DNA of 18,480 nt from JBDTLH01 sp039934875 (GTDB taxonomy: Bacteria > Acidobacteriota > Terriglobia > Terriglobales > Acidobacteriaceae). Position numbers and translations under genes: made by a program. The stretch's first letter is position 1. Each line of letters starts with the position of its first letter. The notes below the pieces were generated by a model. That model made no database searches and was not told where the DNA came from. It saw only the letters and a list, made by a program, of their open reading frames with translations. Below are positions 8,645 to 15,387 of this stretch, in pieces. The stretch is from NCBI GenBank assembly GCA_039934875.1, contig JBDTLH010000161.1, forward strand, positions 1 to 18,480, in the 5' to 3' direction.

Positions 8645-8670
8645 ATTCTGAGCGCAGCGAAGGATCTCGC
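8645..8670. repeat. Possible interspersed-repeat core (ATTCTGAGCGCAGCGAAGG)
   Basis: The stretch from ATTCTGAG through GCGCAGCGAAGGATCTCGC resembles a dispersed intergenic sequence of the 'TTCTGAGCGAAGCGAAG-ATCTC' type that I recall from several soil and sediment bacterial genomes, including Acidobacteria and Chloroflexi. It occurs once here, so its repetitive nature is remembered and cannot be seen in this window. Confidence 0.35.
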
Positions 8671-8715
8671 GTTGTGCTTTCACCCCGACGAGAGCCTTCC
8701 CTGGCTGCGATAAGC

Positions 8716-8732
8716 AAGTAATCCCTTACTTT
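8716..8732. terminator. Weak bidirectional hairpin between convergent genes
   Basis: AAGTAA (8716-8721) and TTACTT (8726-8731) form a perfect 6-bp stem with a TCCC loop. A short T-run lies on the plus side, and the AAGC context on the other side is poor in T. It lies between egtD and the minus-strand cyclophilin, where a shared terminator would be expected. The stem is AT-rich and weak, so the call is tentative. Confidence 0.3.
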
Positions 8733-8762
8733 AGGAAGACGACCGCTGATTGCCGCCTACTG

Positions 8763-9293
8763 CTACCCTACCCGCTCGATCTCCACGCTATTCACCACCA
8801 CATCCTTAGCGGGACGGTCTTGGCGATTCTTCGGCACATTCGAGATCTTCTCCGCGATCTCCTGCCCTTCAACGACCTCACCGAAGATCGTATGCTTGCC
8901 GGTCAGGTGCGGGGTCGGTACTGTGGTTATAAAAATTTGGCATCCGTTAGTATTCGGCCCGGAGTTCGCCATCGCCAACTTGCCCGGCCTATCGAATTTG
9001 TGCGCGGATCCCTTGGTTTCATCCTGAAAAGTGTATCCCGGGCCGCCCATGCCGGTGCCGGTTGGATCACCACCCTGAATCATGAACTGCGGGATGACGC
9101 GGTGGAATATCGTCCCGTCATAGAGCCGCGCATTGCTTTTGGAGCGCGTGCGCGGGTCGGTCCACTCCCGCTTGCCCTCCGCCAAATCGATAAAGTTCTT
9201 CACCGTAATCGGTGCTTCGTTCTCAAATAATCTACACACGATCTCGCCTTCTGAGGTCTTGAAGTGCGCATAAGTGCCGGGTTGCCGTGCCAT
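8763..9293 (-). CDS. Cytoplasmic cyclophilin-type peptidyl-prolyl isomerase
   Basis: This 176-residue protein is a single cyclophilin domain with no signal peptide. Cyclophilins catalyse cis-trans isomerisation of X-Pro bonds during protein folding. The active-site block FHRVIPQFMIQGGDPTGTG (63-81) carries Arg65, Phe70 and Gln73. LAMANSGPNTNGCQIFITTV and HTIFGEVVEG complete the family pattern. A cysteine replaces the common Ser in the NGSQF position. A 15-residue insertion (EWTDPRTRSKSNARL) before YDGTIFHR is shared with the neighbouring secreted paralogue, which supports local duplication. The start has AAGGAG five bases upstream on the minus strand. The gene is last in a three-gene minus-strand set, 34 bases after the secreted cyclophilin. 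Confidence 0.95.
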   Translation of the reverse strand: MARQPGTYAHFKTSEGEIVCRLFENEAPITVKNFIDLAEGKREWTDPRTRSKSNARLYDGTIFHRVIPQFMIQGGDPTGTGMGGPGYTFQDETKGSAHKFDRPGKLAMANSGPNTNGCQIFITTVPTPHLTGKHTIFGEVVEGQEIAEKISNVPKNRQDRPAKDVVVNSVEIERVG

Positions 9294-9327
9294 AATTGCT
9301 CCTTTCGATAACCCGCTATTCTAAATG

Positions 9328-10149
9328 CTACTTCGGGGTCACAGAGGCTTTCTTGCGCGCCACTGCCCTCTTCTTTGCGGCTACCGGAGCTTTCACCGCC
9401 GCCGCGGCCGCCGCATCGGTGAAGGTGATGCTGGTGATACTCGGCGGATTGTCTGGCCGATCTTCGCTGTTGCGCGGCAGCCGGGCGATTTGCTTCACCA
9501 GCGCCACCGACGCGTCGTCGCATTGTCCGAACAAAACGTAACCGGAGTCTTTCGGCACCATGCGGCTGCCACGCCGGCACCCATTTTCGTCCAGGCAGGG
9601 ATCGAGAAATGGGGTTGGGCCCTCAGTGATGAAGAATTGCGAGCCATTGGTATTGGGGCCGGAGTTTGCCATCGCCAGCTTGCCCCCCTTGTCGAAGTGC
9701 ATCTCCGGCGTCAACTCATCCTTGAAGCTATAGCCCGGATTCCCCTCGCCGGTTCCGGTTGGATCGCCGGTTTGCACCATGAAATCCGGAATCACGCGGT
9801 GAAATATCACACCGTTGTAGTAGGGCTTTCCTGTCACCTGCTGTCCAGTGCGCGGATCCGTGTAGGACTTTGTCCCTTGCGATAACTGGATGAAATTCTT
9901 GACTGCCACCGGCGCTTGCTTGGGATCGAGCGTACACGTCATATTGCCCACGGTAGTATGAATGTGCGCCACCGGCTCTTTGAATTTTGTGGCGTCTTTC
10001 GGCTGCGCAGGTTTTCTTGCCGCATGGTGCGTTGCTGCCTTGCGGTGAGTTGGGATTATTTTTTTATGCGGCGCGGGAGCAGTGGTGGTCGGGGTCTGCC
10101 CTCCAGCGCCCACAGCCAGTAGCAATGCAAAAACGGTAAGACGAATCAT
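9328..10149 (-). CDS. Secreted cyclophilin-type peptidyl-prolyl isomerase with basic Ala/Lys tail
   Basis: This 273-residue protein has a signal peptide (about residues 1-17, MIRLTVFALLLAVGAGG) and a Pro/His/Lys-rich linker (18-58) before the cyclophilin domain. The domain shows FHRVIPDFMVQTGDPTGTG (116-134) and LAMANSGPNTNGSQFFIT. Compared with its neighbour it has an insertion at about 182-203 carrying Cys185 and Cys191, which could form a disulfide in the periplasm. The C-terminus (about 245-273) is a poly-Ala run followed by alternating Ala/Lys/Arg/Val, much like a histone-H1-type tail and unusual for a periplasmic enzyme. Its ATG directly follows the stop codon of the dipeptidase with no gap (TAGATG), indicating one transcript and probable reinitiation. 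A role in folding exported proteins is inferred. Confidence 0.92.
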   Translation of the reverse strand: MIRLTVFALLLAVGAGGQTPTTTAPAPHKKIIPTHRKAATHHAARKPAQPKDATKFKEPVAHIHTTVGNMTCTLDPKQAPVAVKNFIQLSQGTKSYTDPRTGQQVTGKPYYNGVIFHRVIPDFMVQTGDPTGTGEGNPGYSFKDELTPEMHFDKGGKLAMANSGPNTNGSQFFITEGPTPFLDPCLDENGCRRGSRMVPKDSGYVLFGQCDDASVALVKQIARLPRNSEDRPDNPPSITSITFTDAAAAAAVKAPVAAKKRAVARKKASVTPK

Positions 10150-11520
10150 CTATTTTGGTTGGTCCTTTTCATTCGCGGAATGGGTCGCGCCGGCCTCCGC
10201 CGTCGGTTCTTCTTTCTGGATCTGTTTTGCCACCAGCTCCACCTGATGGAAGACGCGCAGCAGGTTGCCGCCGAGTATCTTGTGGATCTGCTGCTCGTTA
10301 TAGCCGCGCTTCACCAGCTCTTGGGTGATCTTGGGCAGATCAGCGGCGGAATCAATGCCCTCCGGCGAAGAGGGAATGCCGTCAAAATCCGATCCTAGCC
10401 CCACATGATCGATGCCCGCCACCTTTGCCACATGGTCGATGTGGTCGATCAGCGAACTCAGCGGCGGACGCGGTATCTTGTTTGCCCACTGCGTGCTTAG
10501 CTTGTGCTCTTCGGTAGCGCGCGTCTTCGCATCCGCGTTTTCTGCGTCTAATTTCTGATCAAGCTCTGCCGTGGCGGCTGCGCGCTCCTTTGCCATCCCC
10601 TCGTAAGCCTTGCGGAAGTTCTCATCCACAAATGCGGAATAGAAGTTGACCATGACAACGCCGCCGCCGCGAGGACCGTTGGCGACCGCCTTCAACATCT
10701 CGTCCGTCATGTTGCGCGGTGCGTTAGTCAGCGCTCGCGCCGAAGAGTGCGACGCGATCACCGGCGCGCGGCTCACCGTTACCGCGTTATAAAAGGTCTT
10801 GTCGGAGACATGGCTGATATCCACCATCATCCCCAGCCGGTTCATCTCCCGTACCACGTCCTTGCCGAATTCGGTAAGGCCGCCATGATGCTTCACGTTG
10901 GAGTTTGTGATGTCCCCCGAGGAATCCGCCCAGTCGTTCGAGTTCGACCAGGTCAGCGTCATATAGCGCACCCCCAGACGGTAATAATCGCGCAGTAGCG
11001 CCAGGCTGTTCTCGATCGAGTGGCCGCCCTCGATGCCCATCAGCGCACACAATTTGTGCGGCGTCTGCGCGTGGTTGCGTTCAATATCTTCGGGAGAAAA
11101 ACACATGCGCATCTGTGCCGGATGCTTCTGCGCCTGCTCATAAACCGCATCTATCAACTCCAGCGTGCGGTGCGCGAATTTTCCTTTGAGTGCTGGATTG
11201 GAATCGTCCACCCATATGGAAAAAAACTCCGCGCCAAGATTGCCCTCGCGCGCCGTTTTGAAATCCAGATATCCGCCGTATCCCGTGGGATTCGCCATAT
11301 CGTAATTCTCATCAAGCAGGCGCTGTGTAGTGTCCGCGTGAGTATCAACAATGATGGCTGAATTATGGATTGCTTTGTAATCTCTGGACATCTGCTTTTT
11401 GTGCGTTCCTGGATGCATTGCGGTGGGCGTAGGGCTTTGCGGGGTGGGCTGGGCTTGCGCCATCGCGGCAACGCAAGCGGGAGCGATGAGCAGCAGAAGC
11501 GCTGCGCTATTTCTCAACAT
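10150..11520 (-). CDS. M19 membrane (renal-type) dipeptidase, secreted
   Basis: The protein is 456 residues from the ATG at 11520. Longer in-frame starts at 11538 and 11559 would add 6 or 13 residues. 11520 was chosen because GAGG lies seven bases upstream and the signal peptide (MLRNSAALLLLIAP, cleavage near AMAQAQ) then starts with a short charged head. M19 dipeptidases use two zinc ions to cleave dipeptides, including some with D-amino acids. The ligands are all visible: HAD (His61, Asp63), GIEGGH (Glu164), DISHVSD (His237) and ASHSSAR (His258). A late GLGSDFDGI motif carries the conserved Asp. A Glu/Ala-rich helical insertion (KERAAATAELDQKLDAENAD and after) is predicted between the His258 region and the C-terminal part. 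The gene heads the operon with the two cyclophilins, suggesting an envelope role, perhaps in peptide or muropeptide recycling. Confidence 0.93.
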   Translation of the reverse strand: MLRNSAALLLLIAPACVAAMAQAQPTPQSPTPTAMHPGTHKKQMSRDYKAIHNSAIIVDTHADTTQRLLDENYDMANPTGYGGYLDFKTAREGNLGAEFFSIWVDDSNPALKGKFAHRTLELIDAVYEQAQKHPAQMRMCFSPEDIERNHAQTPHKLCALMGIEGGHSIENSLALLRDYYRLGVRYMTLTWSNSNDWADSSGDITNSNVKHHGGLTEFGKDVVREMNRLGMMVDISHVSDKTFYNAVTVSRAPVIASHSSARALTNAPRNMTDEMLKAVANGPRGGGVVMVNFYSAFVDENFRKAYEGMAKERAAATAELDQKLDAENADAKTRATEEHKLSTQWANKIPRPPLSSLIDHIDHVAKVAGIDHVGLGSDFDGIPSSPEGIDSAADLPKITQELVKRGYNEQQIHKILGGNLLRVFHQVELVAKQIQKEEPTAEAGATHSANEKDQPK

Positions 11521-11651
11521 TGTGCCTCGATTTGTCATGAAATCCGTTCTTAAGGACAATGAGGCGCGGCGAACCGCCTATTGCCTAACCAGGTGCACAG
11601 TTTACAACAGCACAAGAAATGGGTAACCACTTTCGGCACTTGGAGGGAATA

Positions 11652-11750
11652 ATGAAAACTAAAGTGCTGTCTTCCGCCAACCTTGTGAGCGGCCGCGAGG
11701 AATCCTTTCGCGCCTCTCTGGTATCTAAATTTCTGTATCCAGCTACTTAG
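11652..11750 (+). CDS. Possible 32-residue peptide
   Basis: A short frame begins at an ATG with GGAGGG four bases upstream and ends at TAG (11748-11750), encoding MKTKVLSSANLVSGREESFR plus 12 more residues. It lies in the 256-base gap between the divergent dipeptidase and zinc-ribbon genes, 26 bases upstream of the latter. It has no membrane segment and no family I recognise. The good ribosome binding site is the only direct support. It could be a leader peptide for the next gene or a chance frame. Confidence 0.35.
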   Translation: MKTKVLSSANLVSGREESFRASLVSKFLYPAT

Positions 11751-11776
11751 CTAAAGTAAAAAGGAGAACGCACGAC

Positions 11777-12040
11777 ATGGCGAACCTGTTGAACATGCTC
11801 TTCGGTTGCTGGCACAACAAGTGTAGTTTCCCCATCACCACCAAGACCTCCGCAGGTCGCCGTTCGCCCGCTGCGCTGGCCACCGGAACCTACGTTGTTT
11901 GCCTCGATTGCGGTAAAGAGTTTCCTTACGACTGGAATGAAATGCGCATGCTCTCTGGTTCCGCGCAACGAAGATTGGCGCGTGCCCATGCGCTCGAGGC
12001 CCGTGAATCGTTTGCCACATCCAACGGTCGTGCGGCGTGA
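11777..12040 (+). CDS. Small Cys-rich, zinc-ribbon-like conserved hypothetical protein
   Basis: This 87-residue protein behind AAAGGAG has a first cysteine/histidine group C11-W-H13-x2-C16 and a second group VVC42-L-D-C45-GKEFPYDW. CxxC near a strand followed by GKEF is a typical zinc-ribbon knuckle, and the paired groups could bind one zinc ion. Similar short proteins with a 'YVVCLDCGKEF-YDW' core are common in Acidobacteria as far as I recall, with no assigned function. The C-terminal third is helical and basic (QRRLARAHALEARESF). It is soluble with no signal peptide. It faces the DHFR-family pseudogene tail to tail, 23 bases apart. Function is unknown. Confidence 0.75.
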   Translation: MANLLNMLFGCWHNKCSFPITTKTSAGRRSPAALATGTYVVCLDCGKEFPYDWNEMRMLSGSAQRRLARAHALEARESFATSNGRAA

Positions 12041-12063
12041 GCTTGCTGATCGGTCTGGCAGAT

Positions 12064-12253
12064 TCAGGTGGCGATCAGATACTCGCTCTGCACCATGCCG
12101 CTCATATACGAGCGCGTAGCCACATGCTCGAGTCGAATATCGGGCGAGAGACGCCGTGCGGCTCGCAGCCTTGATTGGCAGCCAATCCAGCGCATCATCG
12201 TCGCGGGCAATGAAGCCATCGAGGCTGGTCGCAATAAATACAGACGCTTTCAT
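12064..12253 (-). pseudogene. Dihydrofolate-reductase-family (RibD C-terminal-like) protein, internally deleted
   Basis: The minus-strand frame from the ATG at 12253 gives MKASVFIATSLDGFIA followed by ALDWLP, the unmistakable N-terminus of YyaP/RibD-C-type reductases. After about 26 residues homology stops. A second frame, ending at the TGA at 12064-12066, gives DIRLEHVATRSY then SGMVQSEYLIAT, the usual C-terminus of the same family. Only about 190 bases separate start and stop, where an intact gene has roughly 540. The middle, including most of the NADPH site, is missing and the two ends are in different frames. The join lies between about 12142 and 12175. The ATG overlaps the CBS gene stop (ATGA), so the ancestral gene was translationally coupled to it. 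Read through in the first frame, it would make a nonsense-tailed product. Confidence 0.85.
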
Positions 12254-12693
12254 GCAACCCCGGAACTTGTCTTCTGGGTCAGCAACTTCTGGGCGACGTT
12301 CATCACGTCCGTTACCGTAAATATGCCGCACAGCTTGCCCTTGTCCTCGACCAGCACGCACTGTATCTTCTTCGCCTGCATCAATTCGATCGCCTGCTCC
12401 ACGGTCGCGTCCGGCAGCACGCACACCGGATTCCTGGTCATCGCCGCGGTGATCGGCGTCTCCTGAAAGATGCGGTTCTGCTCCTCCAGCGTAACCGGCG
12501 CCAACACGGAGGGGGTGAGCAGGCGCAGATCGCGGTCGCTCAAGATGCCAACGATTCTGCCCTCCTCGCTCAGGATTGGCAGATGCCGCTTACCGGTGCG
12601 TCGCAGCAGCAGTGCCGCATCCAGCAACTTCGCACCATCGCTCAGCGTGGTTACTGAGGTCGTCATAAAATCGCGCACCAGGTATGGAGACAT
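12250..12693 (-). CDS. CBS-domain pair protein
   Basis: This 147-residue protein consists of two CBS domains in tandem. CBS1 is at about 5-60 (VRDFMTTSVTTLSDGAKLLD, then LPILSEEGRIVGILSDRDL) and CBS2 at about 80-137 (ITAAMTRNPVCVLPDATVEQ, then GIFTVTDVM). Such pairs form a Bateman module that binds adenine nucleotides or SAM and acts as an energy or ligand sensor. Free-standing modules usually regulate partner proteins. The GxxSDRDL-type ends of both domains carry the Thr/Ser-x-x-Asp ribose-binding residue (S52-D53-R-D55; T126-V-T-D129). The ATG is preceded by GGGGGAAAG. It overlaps the DHFR-family remnant by four bases, so that gene was its original operon partner. What it now regulates cannot be told. 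Confidence 0.9.
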   Translation of the reverse strand: MSPYLVRDFMTTSVTTLSDGAKLLDAALLLRRTGKRHLPILSEEGRIVGILSDRDLRLLTPSVLAPVTLEEQNRIFQETPITAAMTRNPVCVLPDATVEQAIELMQAKKIQCVLVEDKGKLCGIFTVTDVMNVAQKLLTQKTSSGVA

Positions 12694-12832
12694 CTTTCCC
12701 CCGAACTACTCGCCTCAGCTTATCACCAGCCCGGTAGTCCCTGGTCTTCACGCAGGGACAGTAGCTCGTTAGAATGCGCCTTCCGGCATTGCGCTCATGC
12801 GCTCCTACGCCTTAGCTGCCGCCACTTTCCAA

Positions 12833-13282
12833 CTAACCGCTGCTCCACATAGCTGCTTCGGCAACCCTGCGACGCTTTAGGCCGGCGAGCTCGACGCCGG
12901 CGGCAAAATCCCAGCGCCGAAATTGATCTGGCACGTCAGCAAAGGTCCCCGAATTGATGGCTAGCAGCAGCGTGCTCTCAACCAAGGCATGGCAGCCCAG
13001 ATTATAGGCGAAGGCACACAGCGCGTCGAACTGGCACTGCTTCAGCGGGAGCTTCACTATCTCCGTGACCTCCTGCGCAACACGGCACAGCGACGACGCG
13101 AGCAGCGCCTTCGCGTCGGGTTCGCTGATCCCCTCGGCATATCCCTCTGTTCCATCGCAATTTCCTCGATGCAATAGAGTCCCATAGCCGATGGTGCAGT
13201 GGCCCGCCGCATCGTTATATTTGTTGGCAGAAAAACCCTCGAAATAAGCAACGATATCAATGCACGCTTGCGACGCATCCAT
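12833..13282 (-). CDS. GH24 (T4/phage-type) lysozyme
   Basis: This 149-residue protein has the T4-lysozyme catalytic set in exact spacing: Glu15 in YFEGF, Asp24 in YNDAAG and Thr30 in CTIGYGT (9 and 6 residues apart, as for Glu11, Asp20 and Thr26 of T4). QCQFDALCAFAYNLG and a final LAGLKRRRVAEAAMW also match the family. It hydrolyses the MurNAc-GlcNAc bond of peptidoglycan. No signal peptide or membrane anchor is seen, and no holin, spanin or other phage gene adjoins. It carries seven cysteines (7, 29, 42, 66, 83, 89, 97), a high number for a cytoplasmic-type endolysin. It may be a domesticated phage gene, a leftover, or used against competitors. The 139-base gap to the CBS gene shows nothing else recognisable. 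Confidence 0.9.
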   Translation of the reverse strand: MDASQACIDIVAYFEGFSANKYNDAAGHCTIGYGTLLHRGNCDGTEGYAEGISEPDAKALLASSLCRVAQEVTEIVKLPLKQCQFDALCAFAYNLGCHALVESTLLLAINSGTFADVPDQFRRWDFAAGVELAGLKRRRVAEAAMWSSG

Positions 13283-13331
13283 TCAGAGTACCTCGGGCGC
13301 AGATTACCACCCTTTCCCCGCGTGTGGAAAC

Positions 13332-13364
13332 AAAAATGCCAGCCGGCAATGGCCAACTGGCATT
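13332..13364 (-). terminator. Rho-independent terminator of the M48 protease gene
   Basis: On the minus strand, AATGCCAG (13364-13357) pairs perfectly with CTGGCATT (13342-13335) around a 14-base loop, and the stem runs directly into five T's (13336-13332). It begins 15 bases after the M48 stop codon, the expected position. Confidence 0.8.
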
Positions 13365-13378
13365 CACACCTTCCGTAG

Positions 13379-14641
13379 CTACTGCTGCTGATCGCGCCGG
13401 TGCAGCGTCGGGGCTCCGTCGTCCTTTTCGGTCTTGTTGCCGTTCTGATCCACGCTGGCGCGCCGCAGCGTCGGCCTCCCCGCGGAGTCCTTATCGTCCT
13501 TCAGCTTGCGCTTGTTCTCAATCCGTGCCAGCCGCGCCTTCACCGTATCGAACTCAGAGGTCGTCACCACATACTGCGCTTTGGAGGGCAGTATGCGCGC
13601 GATCTCCTCCTGCGATTTTTCTATCCGGTCCGGAGTTTGCGGATGGGAAGAGAACGCCTTCACAATGGTGTTCGGCTTCTTCTTCTCCTGCGCCTGTACC
13701 TTCTCGAAGAAATCAATGAAAGATTGCGGATCGTACCCCGCCTTATACATGTATTCAACCCCGAGGAAATCCGCCTCCGACTCGAAGTTGCGCGAAAACT
13801 GCATGAAGGTCAACGGCACGGCGATGTTATAGGCCTCATACGCCGCGTATCCGATGCCGCCGCCCATCACCATCAGCGGGATGCTGCCGATTTGTGCCCA
13901 GTTGGAACGGGTCATTTGCCGCATCGCATGGTGGGCGCAGACGTGCGCCGTCTCGTGCGCCATCACACCCGCCAGCTCCGATTCATTATCCGCCGCCAGA
14001 ATCAGCCCCGAGTTCACGTAAAAAAAGCCGCCCGGCAATGCGAATGCATTGATCGAGTCATCATCAACGACTTTAATCGTGAAGGGCACCTTGCAATCGG
14101 AATTGCGCACAATGTTCTGCCCCACCCGGTTCACATACTCATTCACCACCGGATCGTCGATCAGCTTTACCGTCTGCTCCACCTGCTGGGCATACTGTTT
14201 GCCGATCCGGACTTCCTTATCAATGGAGTACCAATTGCCCAGACCGCGGCCGCCTATGCTGCGGTTGCCAATCTCATCCACATCATCTTTCTTGCTCAGC
14301 TTCTTCTTGTCTTTATCTTTATCACTGTCCTTTGCGTCTTTCTCTGTGACAGGTTGCGGCAAGGGCGCTGCCCCGTCCTGCGGATTGCCCGCGACATCAG
14401 TCCCCGGCGCCGTGCCTGCGGTCGTTCCCGGTCGCGTCGGCGCAGATTTGCTGAGCACCGGAGGCTGATCGCCGGTCTGAGGGGCTGAGCTGGAAGGGGC
14501 TGGGGCCGCAGGTGCCTTGGTCGAGGCAGGGTTCGCCTGTCCTTGTGCTTGCCCGGTGTTGCTGCTCTGCGCGCCTGCCCAAACGGCCAGCGAAAACACG
14601 GCGGCTACGGCAATTGTCCGAATTGTTGCAAAATTTGTCAT
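13379..14641 (-). CDS. Secreted M48-family zinc metalloprotease (BepA/Oma1-like)
   Basis: This 420-residue protein has a signal peptide (about 1-24, ending VWAGAQ). A low-complexity Pro/Ala/Ser/Gln/Thr linker (25-98) and a Lys/Asp-rich stretch (KDAKDSDKDKDKKKLSKKDD, 101-120) follow. The peptidase domain (about 140-350) carries the zinc motif HETAH (229-233) and the third ligand in ESEAD (Glu289). INAFALPGGFFYVNSGLI before it and SSHPQTPDRI after it are standard for M48B/C proteases. E. coli BepA degrades or assists misassembled outer-membrane proteins. Here no TPR domain follows, only a charged tail with a repeated PTL-R/H-R motif (PTLRR near 390, PTLHRR near 413). The start has GAGG six bases upstream. 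It is divergent from nuoA and probably monocistronic, with its own terminator. Confidence 0.92.
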   Translation of the reverse strand: MTNFATIRTIAVAAVFSLAVWAGAQSSNTGQAQGQANPASTKAPAAPAPSSSAPQTGDQPPVLSKSAPTRPGTTAGTAPGTDVAGNPQDGAAPLPQPVTEKDAKDSDKDKDKKKLSKKDDVDEIGNRSIGGRGLGNWYSIDKEVRIGKQYAQQVEQTVKLIDDPVVNEYVNRVGQNIVRNSDCKVPFTIKVVDDDSINAFALPGGFFYVNSGLILAADNESELAGVMAHETAHVCAHHAMRQMTRSNWAQIGSIPLMVMGGGIGYAAYEAYNIAVPLTFMQFSRNFESEADFLGVEYMYKAGYDPQSFIDFFEKVQAQEKKKPNTIVKAFSSHPQTPDRIEKSQEEIARILPSKAQYVVTTSEFDTVKARLARIENKRKLKDDKDSAGRPTLRRASVDQNGNKTEKDDGAPTLHRRDQQQ

Positions 14642-14977
14642 TTCAGCCTCGAATACTGTCGCTACCCTGTCTTAATTAGACGCTAATTGTGGACTGATGT
14701 CGCGTAATTTTTAGTCACAGCCGCTCGATTTAGTGGAATTTAGCCCTGCAATTGCCCGCCGCCGCTCCCGCCGGAGGCTGGCAGCTCACCTGAATTCCGA
14801 ATTGTCTGCCGAGGGTCCGATTCCCAGCCTGGATGATGATGATATGAGCTACACAAAAGCCGCGCTTGCCTTGACACTGCTGCTCTGCGAATTTATTCTC
14901 AAATGTCCCGCACCTAACGTCGGTGCTGTTGGTGTGGGGGCGCAGGGCTTTGTCCCGCGGAACTTCGTCCCAGCCGT
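14642..14977. other. Divergent intergenic region between M48 protease and nuoA
   Basis: These 336 bases separate two divergent starts and must hold promoters for both. I see one palindrome (listed separately) in an AT-rich part (14671-14735) and then a GC-rich part with no convincing coding frame. No -10/-35 pair can be picked with confidence. A weak GGAA sequence is the only ribosome-binding candidate before nuoA. Confidence 0.6.
14674..14688. promoter_or_regulatory. Operator-like palindrome AATTAG-ACG-CTAATT
   Basis: This is a perfect 6-bp inverted repeat with a 3-base centre, about 33 bases upstream of the M48 start and about 290 upstream of nuoA. Position and symmetry suit a dimeric regulator of the M48 gene. 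No known site is recognised. Confidence 0.3.
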
Positions 14978-15385
14978 ATGCCAAATACTTATTTTTCTAA
15001 TTATGTACCTCTGCTGATGCAGGTCGTACTCGCCATCATTGTCGGAGGCGCGATCCTGACGCTCTCCGCTCTTCTGGGCAAGCACCGTTACAACAAGTTC
15101 AAGATGGGCGCATACGAGTGCGGCATCACGCCCACCGGCGACGCCCGTGGACGGTTTTCGGTCAAGTTCTACATGGTCGCGATGCTCTTCATTCTGTTCG
15201 ATGTGGAAGCCATCTTTCTCATCCCTTGGGCGGTGGTGTTTCGCGATCTCAAAGGTATTACCCATTCCGGCTGGTTCGGCTTTTGGGAGATGCTGGTTTA
15301 TATCGGCATCATCCTGGTCGGGTTCTTCTATATCTGGAAGAAAGGCGTGCTCGACTGGAACAAACCAGAGCGCGCGGACTTGTGA
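14978..15385 (+). CDS. nuoA: NADH-quinone oxidoreductase subunit A
   Basis: NuoA is a small membrane subunit of respiratory complex I, at the join of the peripheral and membrane arms next to the quinone site. The 135-residue protein has three membrane helices (about 10-33, 63-87, 101-121). The conserved loop KMGAYECGITPTGDARGRFS (residues 42-61) carries the Cys-loop residues E47-C48-G49 that move near the quinone channel. FYMVAMLFILFDVEAIFLIP (64-83) holds the conserved acidic residues of helix 2. It is the first gene of the operon. The start ATG at 14978 has no strong ribosome binding site. The next subunit is C, not B. Confidence 0.95.
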   Translation: MPNTYFSNYVPLLMQVVLAIIVGGAILTLSALLGKHRYNKFKMGAYECGITPTGDARGRFSVKFYMVAMLFILFDVEAIFLIPWAVVFRDLKGITHSGWFGFWEMLVYIGIILVGFFYIWKKGVLDWNKPERADL

Positions 15386-15387
15386 AA

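Noticed and set aside
11747..12424. A long minus-strand frame (225 codons) covering the CBS gene end, the DHFR remnant and the zinc-ribbon gene
   Set aside because: Only the internal DHFR-family N-terminus is meaningful. The rest is antisense to, or out of frame with, better-supported genes, so it is treated as an accident arising from the deletion.
12833..13282. Lysozyme considered as evidence of a prophage
   Set aside because: No integrase, structural, holin or regulatory phage genes are present within several kilobases.
13400..14488. A 362-codon plus-strand frame opposite the M48 protease
   Set aside because: It is a pure antisense shadow of a gene with a clear HExxH domain; high GC explains the long open frame.
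14733..15017. A 94-codon plus-strand frame overlapping the start of nuoA
   Set aside because: Its C-terminal part lies over nuoA in another frame, its composition is not protein-like, and it lacks a clear start signal.
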